Below are positions 9,054 to 15,177 of a stretch of DNA of 64,000 bases, one piece after another. A program made the position numbers and the translations under genes. The notes under the pieces were generated by a model. It ran no database searches. It was not told the origin of the DNA and saw only the letters and a list, made by a program, of their open reading frames with translations. Within the stretch, counting starts at the first letter, position 1; every line of letters begins with the position of its first letter. The stretch is taken from assembly GCA_051000395.1 (NCBI GenBank), contig JBPCOI010000035.1, positions 1-64,000 of the forward strand. The letters run 5' to 3'. Source of the DNA: JBPCOI01 sp051000395 (GTDB lineage: Bacteria > Actinomycetota > Actinomycetes > Mycobacteriales > Jatrophihabitantaceae).

Positions 9054-9832
9054 TACGACCCCTTCGCCGGGACGACCTGGAAGTACACGGCGGTGATGAT
9101 GAAGTTCACGAAGAACAGCAGCAGGAAGGTGATGACGACCGACTGGTTCACCGCGTCCCCGACACCCTTGGGCCCACCGCCGGCGTTGAGTCCCTTGTAG
9201 GACGCCACGACCGCGGCGATGATCCCGAACAAGAAGGCCTTGAGCTCGCCGGCGTAGAGGTCGGGCAGCTGGGCGAGCGCGGAGAAGCTGGCCAGGTACG
9301 CGCCGGGGGTGCCGCCCTGCAGGATGACGTTGAAGAAATAGCCGCCGGCGACGCCGACCACGCAGACCAGGCCGTTGAGCGCCACCGCGACCAGCGTGCA
9401 GGCCAGCACGCGCGGCACCACCAGGCGCTGGACCGGCGAGATGCCGAGCACCTCCATGGCGTCGATCTCGTCGCGGATCTTGCGGCTGCCGAGGTCGGCG
9501 CAGATCGCCGAGCCGCCGGCGCCGGCGATCAGCAGCGCGGTCACGATGGGGCTCGCCTCGCGCACGATCGCCAGCACGCTCGCGGCGCCGATGAACGACT
9601 GTGCACCGATCTGGCGCGCCAGGCTGCCGAGCTGCAGGGCGATGACCGCGCCGAATGGGATGGCCACCAGCGCGGTCGGCAAGATCGTCACGCTGGCGAC
9701 GAACCAGGCCTGCTGGATGAACTCGCGGAACTGGAACGGGCGGCGGAACAGCAGGCGGGCTACGTCCAGGAACAGGGCGAACAGCCGTCCGGCCTGCCGG
9801 ACGCCCCCAACGGGTGACAGCGAGACAGCCAT
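9053..9832 (-). CDS. yrbEA: YrbE A / MlaE-family permease of the Mce transporter
   Basis: A 259-residue MlaE-family permease. The conserved cytoplasmic loop reads GGSAICADLGSRKIRDEIDA, and an aromatic amphipathic helix (RPFQFREFIQQAWFVA) lies near the N-terminus. It is the partner of the next gene in a permease heterodimer that takes lipid from the Mce subunits. Its ATG overlaps the stop of the ATPase gene by 4 bases, so the ATPase and both permeases are translationally coupled. Confidence 0.95.
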   Translation of the reverse strand: MAVSLSPVGGVRQAGRLFALFLDVARLLFRRPFQFREFIQQAWFVASVTILPTALVAIPFGAVIALQLGSLARQIGAQSFIGAASVLAIVREASPIVTALLIAGAGGSAICADLGSRKIRDEIDAMEVLGISPVQRLVVPRVLACTLVAVALNGLVCVVGVAGGYFFNVILQGGTPGAYLASFSALAQLPDLYAGELKAFLFGIIAAVVASYKGLNAGGGPKGVGDAVNQSVVITFLLLFFVNFIITAVYFQVVPAKGS

Positions 9833-11010
9833 CAGCCCTTCCCGGCGGGGATGCTTTGGGTCACGTCGTCGTGGTGGCCGCCGGGCCGGGGCCGGGTCGC
9901 GCCGTCGTCGTAGGACCGGCCGTCCTGCTGGGACCTGCCGTTGTCGCGGGACTGGCCGTTGTCGCGGGACTGGCCGGATTCGTCGCGCTCGCGGCCGGCT
10001 TCAGCGGCGGCCTCGTCCTCGAGATCCATCAGGTCCTTGATCGCCTTCTGGGCCTGCGGGGGGAGGGTGTGCATCATGTCCAAGACCCGCTGGCGACGTC
10101 GCTCGACGGCCTTGCGCTCCGGCAGGCCGGGCGTGGGCTGGATCTGGGGCGGCACGCCGCCGCCGACGCCGCCCTTGGGTGCGGCCGCCGGATGGCGTTC
10201 CGGCGCGCCCTCGAGGGAGGCGAGTTCGGCGGCGACCTGGGCGGAGTCCTTCTCCTCGGACATCCCGATCGGGCCCTCGCGGCGGCCGTTGAGGAACTGC
10301 TTGACGACCGGTTCCTCGGAGGTCAGTAGCACCTCGCGTGGGCCGAACATGACCAGCTCGCGGCGAAACAGCATGCCGAGGTTGTCCGGGACGGTGCGGG
10401 CGGTGCCGATGTCGTGGGTGACGATGAGGAACGTCGCGTCGGTGACCGCGTTCAGGTCGATGATGAGCTGGTTCAGGTAGGCGACGCGGACGGGGTCCAG
10501 GCCGGAGTCCGGCTCGGCGAACAGGATGATCTCCGGCTCGAGGACCAGCGCGCGAGCGAGGCCGGCGCGCTTGCGCATGCCGCCGGAGATCTCCCCGGGC
10601 AGCTTCTTCTCGGTGCCGGCCAGCCCGACGAGCTCGAGCTTCTCGGTGACGATGTCGTGGATCTCCTTCTCCGACTTCCTCGTGTGCTCACGAAGCGGGA
10701 AGGCGATGTTGTCGAACAGGTTCATGGAGCCGAACAGGGCGCCGTCCTGGAATAGGACGCCGAACAGCTTGCGGGTCTCATAGAGCTTGCGCTCGCTGCA
10801 GTTGGCGATGTCGACGTCCTTGATGACGATCGAGCCCTTGTCCGGCTTCAGCAGGCCGATGAGGGACTTGAGGAACACCGACTTGCCCGTACCGGACGGG
10901 CCGAGCAGTACCGATACCTCGCCCGGGGGCAGGGTGAGCGTGACGTCGCCCCAGATCCGCTGCTTGCCGAAGGTTTTCGTCAGATCGGTGACAGCGACCT
11001 CAACCCCCAC
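9832..11010 (-). CDS. mceG: MceG / Mkl-type ABC transporter ATPase
   Basis: The ATPase of the Mce lipid importer, 392 residues from a GTG at 11010. I prefer this start because it begins MGVEV like mycobacterial Mkl and has GGAAGGGG upstream. An ATG at 11034 is the alternative. Visible motifs are Walker A GPSGTGKS (37-44), Q-loop Q88, signature ISGGM (141-145) and H-loop His199. The Walker B block reads IILFAEPDSGLDP: the aspartate normally before the catalytic Glu is Ala165 (codon GCC at 10516-10518). A family-specific C-terminal extension follows, ending in a disordered tail with hexapeptide repeats (QSRDNG twice, then RSQQDG, RSYDDG). In mycobacteria mkl lies near rplL but away from the mce operons; here it heads one. 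Confidence 0.93.
   Translation of the reverse strand: MGVEVAVTDLTKTFGKQRIWGDVTLTLPPGEVSVLLGPSGTGKSVFLKSLIGLLKPDKGSIVIKDVDIANCSERKLYETRKLFGVLFQDGALFGSMNLFDNIAFPLREHTRKSEKEIHDIVTEKLELVGLAGTEKKLPGEISGGMRKRAGLARALVLEPEIILFAEPDSGLDPVRVAYLNQLIIDLNAVTDATFLIVTHDIGTARTVPDNLGMLFRRELVMFGPREVLLTSEEPVVKQFLNGRREGPIGMSEEKDSAQVAAELASLEGAPERHPAAAPKGGVGGGVPPQIQPTPGLPERKAVERRRQRVLDMMHTLPPQAQKAIKDLMDLEDEAAAEAGRERDESGQSRDNGQSRDNGRSQQDGRSYDDGATRPRPGGHHDDVTQSIPAGKG
9941..9976. repeat. Two exact 18-bp direct repeats in the mceG tail
   Basis: The unit ttgtcgcgggactggccg occurs at 9941-9958 and immediately again at 9959-9976. On the coding strand it encodes QSRDNG twice in the disordered C-terminus of MceG, with diverged copies beside it. 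This is probably replication-slippage expansion that keeps the reading frame. Confidence 0.85.
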
Positions 11011-11388
11011 GTGGCGCCCCTTCCGCAAGTCCATGGCCGGGCTGGGACCGACCCACCGACAGTCCGACCGACCGGACTAACGAGAGCCCCGTCACCAAGT
11101 GACGCTACCGGCAACATAGCGTCGCACATTTTTCCTGCGGACGCTCGCGGGAGTTTGCGCTACCGGCGGGCGATGCCGGATCGTGACCGGCGCCCCGCTC
11201 CGGCGAGCCTCCCAGGTCAGGCAAACCGGGGCGTACGTCGCGGCGGTGGCGGACCTCGCCGTCGCCAGGACGTCGTCGTCGGGCTGCGGTAGCTTCACGC
11301 AGCGGCACCGGTTCGCGGTTGGCCGCACTGCCGGCCGCGCACGTCCACGACGCGGTCCGCCCGGGAGTTCAGGAGGTATCGCCGAAGC
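11011..11388. promoter_or_regulatory. Divergent intergenic region with three dyads; candidate mce operon promoter/operator
   Basis: This 378-base gap separates the mce operon (minus) from the plus-strand pair at 11389. Three inverted repeats are visible: AGTCCG-N6-CGGACT (11061-11078), GTCAC-CAA-GTGAC (11091-11103) and GACGCTA-N9-TAGCGTC (11101-11123). The last one encloses TATGTT on the minus strand (11113-11118), a possible -10 box for the mce transcript. CGCTACCGGC recurs at 11103-11112 and 11158-11167. I infer an operator for a repressor of lipid import. For the plus-strand genes a strong AGGAGGT lies at 11371-11377. Confidence 0.45.
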
Positions 11389-11604
11389 ATGGCCGATCCG
11401 GACCAGCGGCTGTTCGAGCTGCTCGGCGACGCACCTCCCGCCTCCGTCAGCGCGCTGCCCGAGGCCGTCCGCGCCGAACTGGCCGACGTCATCATCGAGG
11501 CTCGCCGCAGCCAGGCCCGCAGCCTGGCCGCCGCCTTCGACGCCGCGCTCAAGCACGTGCCGTTCCCGGCCCGGGGGATCGTGAAGAGAGTGCTGCTCGG
11601 ATGA
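11389..11604 (+). CDS. Small acidic protein of unknown function
   Basis: A 71-residue protein starting MADPDQRLFELLGDAPPASV, predicted mostly helical, with no membrane segment and no cysteine. A good ribosome-binding site (AGGAGGT, 11371-11377) lies 11 bases upstream. Its stop codon overlaps the start of the next gene (ATGA at 11601-11604), so the two are translationally coupled and probably work together. I do not recognise the family. The strong Shine-Dalgarno and the overlap argue that it is a real gene. Confidence 0.65.
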   Translation: MADPDQRLFELLGDAPPASVSALPEAVRAELADVIIEARRSQARSLAAAFDAALKHVPFPARGIVKRVLLG

Positions 11605-12383
11605 GCAATGCGGCCGCGGAGATCCGCAAGCTCGCGCACGCGCTGGGCGTCGCGCCGCAACGCCTCTCGGCGCTCGGGAACGTGCCGGCGGCCGACCTGC
11701 GCGTCCTGCGAGCGCAGATCGGGGAGGCCCTGTTCCAGGCCGACCGGCACCAGTTCACCAAGGTGGCGACGCTGTCCAAGGCGGTGCCGGGCGCCGTGGC
11801 AGCCAAGATCGTCCAGTTCGCGCTGCCACCGCTGCTCGCCGCTCAGACCGTCGAGCTGGTCGAGGTGAACCGCGCCGTCGACATGGTCGGGCGCATCGGC
11901 GACGAGTACCTCGCTGACGTCTCCGCCGCGATGGACCCGAGCCGCTCGCCGGAGATCATCGCGGCCATCCCGCCCGAGCGGGTCGCGAACGTCGGCGCGG
12001 AACTCGCCCGGCGCGAGGAGTGGGTGGTGATCGGCGGCTTCGTCTCGCAGGTCAGCGACACCGCCCTGCGGGCAACCGTCGAGCGCTTCGACGGCGGGCA
12101 GTTGCTGCGCATCGGTTACGTCCTCGACGACACCAGCCGGCTGGACGAGATCACGCGTGGACTCACCGATGCCCAGCTCGACCAGATGTTGGTGGCCGCG
12201 CACGAGTACGAGCTGTGGGCCGAACTCGACGAGCTGCTCGCCCAGCTCGGCCCGGAACGCGCAGCGCGGATCCGAGACCGGTACGCGCAGGCTGCGCCCG
12301 AGATTGCCGACGCGACGCGCGCGGCCGCCGGACGCGGCGCGCTGAGTGCGGCGGGTTACGCGACCCTGGCCGGTACGGGCTGA
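11601..12383 (+). CDS. Helical-repeat protein of unknown function (MgtE N-domain-like appearance)
   Basis: A 260-residue soluble protein, start fixed by the ATGA overlap with the small gene upstream. It is built from short helical units such as IPPERVANVGAELARREEWV, FVSQVSDTALRATVERFDG and LTDAQLDQMLVAAHEYELW. This cadence resembles the superhelical N-domain of MgtE magnesium transporters, but there is no membrane part and no obvious metal-binding acidic cluster. The resemblance is only from reading the sequence, so the function should be treated as unknown. Confidence 0.6.
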   Translation: MSNAAAEIRKLAHALGVAPQRLSALGNVPAADLRVLRAQIGEALFQADRHQFTKVATLSKAVPGAVAAKIVQFALPPLLAAQTVELVEVNRAVDMVGRIGDEYLADVSAAMDPSRSPEIIAAIPPERVANVGAELARREEWVVIGGFVSQVSDTALRATVERFDGGQLLRIGYVLDDTSRLDEITRGLTDAQLDQMLVAAHEYELWAELDELLAQLGPERAARIRDRYAQAAPEIADATRAAAGRGALSAAGYATLAGTG

Positions 12384-12396
12384 GTAACCTCGCGGC

Positions 12397-13380
12397 GTGA
12401 GTTCCGCGCTGCCGCTCCTGCTGGATGTCAGCCGCGACGGGTTGGTCGAGTCGCACCACCACGGCAGCATCGTCCTGCTGGACGCGAGCGGGGACGTCGC
12501 GGTGACCGCCGGCGTTGCCGATGACGCTGTCTTTGCCCGCTCGTCCTTGAAACCGCTGCAGGCGGTCGCGATGCTCTCCGCCGGTTTCCCCGGCCGCGAC
12601 GAGGACCTCACTCTGGCGACCGCCAGCCACGACGCCGAGGAGGTTCACGTGGCCGGCGTGCGCCGCGTCCTCGCCGGCGCGGGCCTTGCGGAGTCCGCGT
12701 TGCAGTGCCCGCCCGACCTCCCGGCCGGGCGCGAGGCGATGCTGGCGTGGGTGCGCGCCGGCGGCGCCCCGTCGCCGGTGTGCCACAACTGTTCGGGGAA
12801 GCATGCGGCGATGCTTGCGACCTGCGTCGCGAACGGCTGGGACCCCGGCAGCTACCGGGCGGCGGACCATCCGCTGCAGGACGTCATCCGCTCGGCGATA
12901 GAGGTGCTGTGCGGCGCGCCGATCGCGGCGAGTGCGGTGGACGGCTGCGGCGCGCCCGCACACGCGGTCAGCCTGGCCGGGCTCGCGCGCGCCTTTTCGC
13001 GGATCGCGACCGCACCGTCCGGCACTGCGAACGCACTGGTCCGCGACGCGATGCAGGCCCATCCGAGGCTGGTCGGCGGGAGCGGGCGGGCGGTCAGCGA
13101 GCTCATCGCCGCGGTGGACGGCCTGGTATGCAAGGACGGCGCGGAGGGCGTGTGGGGGGCGGCGCTGGCGGACGGGCGCGCGTTCGCGGCCAAGGTCGAC
13201 GACGGGGCGGCACGGGCACTGCCGCCACTGCTCGCCGCGGCACTTCGCTACTGGGGCGTCGACAACGCGTGCGTGCGGCGCTGGTCCGCGGTCGATGTGC
13301 TCGGCGGCGGCCGGCCGGTCGGAGCGGTCGGCTGGTCACCGTTCCTGCGCGAGCTGCTGGATCTTGATGCGTCGGCTTGA
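12397..13380 (+). CDS. Asparaginase II-family protein (L-asparaginase)
   Basis: A 327-residue protein of the bacterial asparaginase II family, distinct from the E. coli AnsA/AnsB fold, expected to hydrolyse asparagine to aspartate and ammonia. Conserved blocks are FARSSLKPLQ near residue 50, CHNCSGKHAAML around 129, and VDGCGAPAHAV around 180. There is no signal peptide, so it is cytoplasmic. It starts with GTG at 12397, only 13 bases after the previous stop, with no strong ribosome-binding site. It may be cotranscribed with the two upstream genes, although no functional link is evident. Confidence 0.85.
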   Translation: MSSALPLLLDVSRDGLVESHHHGSIVLLDASGDVAVTAGVADDAVFARSSLKPLQAVAMLSAGFPGRDEDLTLATASHDAEEVHVAGVRRVLAGAGLAESALQCPPDLPAGREAMLAWVRAGGAPSPVCHNCSGKHAAMLATCVANGWDPGSYRAADHPLQDVIRSAIEVLCGAPIAASAVDGCGAPAHAVSLAGLARAFSRIATAPSGTANALVRDAMQAHPRLVGGSGRAVSELIAAVDGLVCKDGAEGVWGAALADGRAFAAKVDDGAARALPPLLAAALRYWGVDNACVRRWSAVDVLGGGRPVGAVGWSPFLRELLDLDASA

Positions 13381-13420
13381 CTCTTCGGCGTGACTTCGCG
13401 CCGTCCCGCGTGGGCGCCGT

Positions 13421-13530
13421 GCGATCTTCATGGCGTCGCGCGATCTTCATGCCGCCCGCGATCTTCATGCCGCCCGCGATCTTCATGGCGCCCCGCGATC
13501 TTCATGGCGCCCGGCGATCTTCAGGGCGTC
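13421..13530. repeat. Tandem array A: six copies of an 18-19-bp unit around GCGATCTTCAT
   Basis: GCGATCTTCA begins at 13421, 13440, 13458, 13476, 13495 and 13514 (spacing 19, 18, 18, 19, 19), with variable tails such as GGCGTC, GCCGCCC and GGCGCCC. The last copy has CAG for CAT. An inverted copy (CGCCATGAAGATCGG) follows at about 13550-13564. The array lies between the convergent asparaginase and rplL genes and encodes no plausible protein. The period is not a multiple of three. Confidence 0.85.
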
Positions 13531-13564
13531 ATGAAGCCATGACGGCGCACCGCCATGAAGATCG

Positions 13565-13690
13565 GCCGCTGGCGCAGCGGGACGAGCCGGCTGGCGCAGC
13601 GAGACGGGCCGCTGGCACCGGGAGACGAGCGGTTGGCGCAGCGAGACGGGCCGCTGGCACAGCGAGACGAGCGGTTGGCACAGCGAGACG
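13565..13690. repeat. Tandem array B: six copies of a 21-bp unit
   Basis: Units of the form (C/T)TGGCGCAGCGAGACG followed by GGCCG or AGCGG start at 13569, 13591, 13612, 13633, 13654 and 13675 (spacing 22, then 21 four times). The plus strand would read as repeated RLAQRDGPLAQRDE-like peptides, but no ribosome-binding site or convincing gene is present. The array directly follows array A and runs into the rplL terminator hairpin. Confidence 0.85.
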
Positions 13691-13717
13691 GGGCGCCCGC
13701 GTGGCGGAGCGCCCCGT
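13688..13717 (-). terminator. Hairpin downstream of rplL
   Basis: A perfect 9-bp stem, ACGGGGCGC (13688-13696) with GCGCCCCGT (13709-13717), encloses a 12-base loop, starting 18 bases beyond the rplL stop. There is no U-run, which is common for high-GC actinobacterial terminators. It probably ends the rplJ-rplL transcript and might also stop read-through from the asparaginase side. Confidence 0.6.
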
Positions 13718-13734
13718 CCCAGGACCTGCGGAAG

Positions 13735-14121
13735 CTACTTGACGGTGACCGTCGCGCCCGCGGCCTCGAGAGCTGTCCTGGCCTTGTCCGCGGCCTCCTT
13801 GTTGACCTTCTCCAGGAGCGGCTTGGGCGCGCCGTCGACGAGGTCCTTGGCCTCCTTCAGGCCGAGGCTCGTGAGCGTGCGCACCTCCTTGATCACCTGG
13901 ATCTTCTTCTCGCCGGCCGCCTCGAGGACGACGTCGAACTCGTCCTGCTCCTCGGCTGCCTCGGCCGGCGCGGACGGAGCTGCTCCGGCGGCGGCAACCG
14001 CCACGGGAGCGGCGGCGGTGACGTCGAACGTCTCCTCGAACTGCTTCACGAAGTCGCTGAGCTCGAGGAGGGTCATCTCCTTGAACGAATCGAGCAGCTC
14101 GTCGGTGCTGAGCTTCGCCAT
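13735..14121 (-). CDS. rplL: Ribosomal protein bL12 (L7/L12)
   Basis: A 128-residue stalk protein of the 50S subunit. It has the N-terminal dimerisation region ([20 protein letters not shown]), an Ala-rich hinge (about residues 38-55), and the C-terminal factor-binding domain with [20 protein letters not shown] and [10 protein letters not shown]. Length and motifs are normal. GGAAAGGA lies upstream of the ATG. It follows rplJ by 59 bases, the standard actinobacterial order. Confidence 0.98.
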   Translation of the reverse strand: MAKLSTDELLDSFKEMTLLELSDFVKQFEETFDVTAAAPVAVAAAGAAPSAPAEAAEEQDEFDVVLEAAGEKKIQVIKEVRTLTSLGLKEAKDLVDGAPKPLLEKVNKEAADKARTALEAAGATVTVK

Positions 14122-14180
14122 GATGGGTGGTCCTTTCCGTTACTAACGGCGCGGCCGGGTGAGCCGGCTAGCGGTGGGAG

Positions 14181-14951
14181 TTACTCCGCCGGCTCGGCGG
14201 GAGTTTCGGGTGTTTCGGCAGCTGGCGCTGCGCGACTTTCGGGTGCCGCAGACTCCGCGGGACCCTCGGGCGCCGCAGACTCCGCGGGACCCTCGGGTGT
14301 CTCGCCGCTCGCGCCCGTCTCGGGGGTCGCAGCCGTCGCAGCGGTCTCCGGCGTCGCGGCGGTGTCAAGCTCCGCGGGCTTCTCGGCAATCTCGGGCTTC
14401 TCGGCAATCTCGGCATGAGCGGCAGCCACCGGCTCTTCGGCGGCCTTCTTCTCCTCCAGCGCCTTGGCGAGGCGGGCCATCTGCGACAGGGGGGCCTGCA
14501 ACAGCCCGGCCGCGCGGGTCGGCAGCGCCTTGAGCGCACCGGCCAGCTTGGCGAGCAGGACCTCACGCGAGTCCAGATCGGCGATCCTGGCCATCTCGGC
14601 CGGTGACATCGCCCTGCCGTCGAGCACGCCGCCCTTGATGACGAGCAGCGGGTTGGCCCTGGCGAAGTCCCGCAAGCCCTTTGCCGCCTCGACCGGGTCA
14701 CCGCTGACGAACGCGATCGCGGTCGGGCCGACGAGCAGGTTGTCGTCGATGGCGACGCCTGCGTCGGCGGCGGCGCGCTTGGTGAGCGTGTTCTTGACGA
14801 CCGCGTACGTCGTGTCCCGCCCGAGAGCGCGACGCAGCGTGCTGATCTGCTTGACCGACAGGCCGCGGTACTCGGTGATGACGGCCGCGGACGAGTTGCT
14901 GAAGCGCTCGGTGAGTTCCGCGACTGCGCTGAGCTTTTCGGCGTTCGGCAC
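14181..14951 (-). CDS. rplJ: Ribosomal protein uL10 with a long Ala/Glu/Pro tail
   Basis: L10 forms the base of the L7/L12 stalk and anchors it to 23S rRNA. The first ~170 residues are a normal L10 ([43 protein letters not shown]). The protein is 256 residues long, with ~85 extra C-terminal residues made of Ala, Glu, Pro and Thr containing internal repeats (EIAEKP twice, EGPAESAAP twice). That tail would be disordered and acidic. The start is a GTG at 14951 behind GAGGAGG. The gene is preceded by an attenuator-like hairpin. Confidence 0.97.
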   Translation of the reverse strand: MPNAEKLSAVAELTERFSNSSAAVITEYRGLSVKQISTLRRALGRDTTYAVVKNTLTKRAAADAGVAIDDNLLVGPTAIAFVSGDPVEAAKGLRDFARANPLLVIKGGVLDGRAMSPAEMARIADLDSREVLLAKLAGALKALPTRAAGLLQAPLSQMARLAKALEEKKAAEEPVAAAHAEIAEKPEIAEKPAELDTAATPETAATAATPETGASGETPEGPAESAAPEGPAESAAPESRAAPAAETPETPAEPAE

Positions 14952-14995
14952 GTGCTACCTCCTCTCGTGTGCTGAGCCGGCCTGGACGCTCCCGG

Positions 14996-15032
14996 AAAAT
15001 GCGAAACGCCCCGGCGCAGGACGCACGGGGCG
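14996..15032 (-). promoter_or_regulatory. Attenuator-like hairpin in the rplJ leader
   Basis: Read on the minus strand, CGCCCCG (15032-15026), a 12-base loop and CGGGGCG (15013-15007) are followed by TTTCGCATTTT, a U-rich tail unusual in this GC-rich genome. It lies 45 bases before the rplJ start. L10 operons are commonly autoregulated through a leader bound by L10 or L10-L12, and I infer that this hairpin is the terminator part of such a leader. Confidence 0.6.
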
Positions 15033-15093
15033 GCAGGTACAGCCGAACCGTCCAACCTGCGCAGGCCGCTCCGGCGCATTCCGGAGCCGTTCG

Positions 15094-15113
15094 ATCACGT
15101 GCGCGCACGTGAT
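15094..15113. promoter_or_regulatory. Perfect 20-bp palindrome upstream of rplJ
   Basis: ATCACGTGCGCGCACGTGAT is its own exact reverse complement. It sits between the end of the secreted protein gene (15178) and the rplJ leader hairpin. It could be an operator for rplJL, part of the promoter region, or a hairpin ending the upstream transcript. It contains two CACGTG cores. Confidence 0.6.
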
Positions 15114-15177
15114 GACCAGCGGTCTTGGGTGGATCAGGCCATCACGTTACGGGACGGCAGGACGCGGACCAAATTGC

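Noticed and set aside
13421..13690. CRISPR array
   Set aside because: Units are only 18-21 bp and directly adjoining with no unique spacers, and there are no cas genes. They are ordinary tandem repeats.
13555..14418. Plus-strand protein with RLAQRDGP-like repeats
   Set aside because: Most of its length is antisense to rplL and rplJ, it has no ribosome-binding site, and the repeats stem from the 21-bp DNA array.
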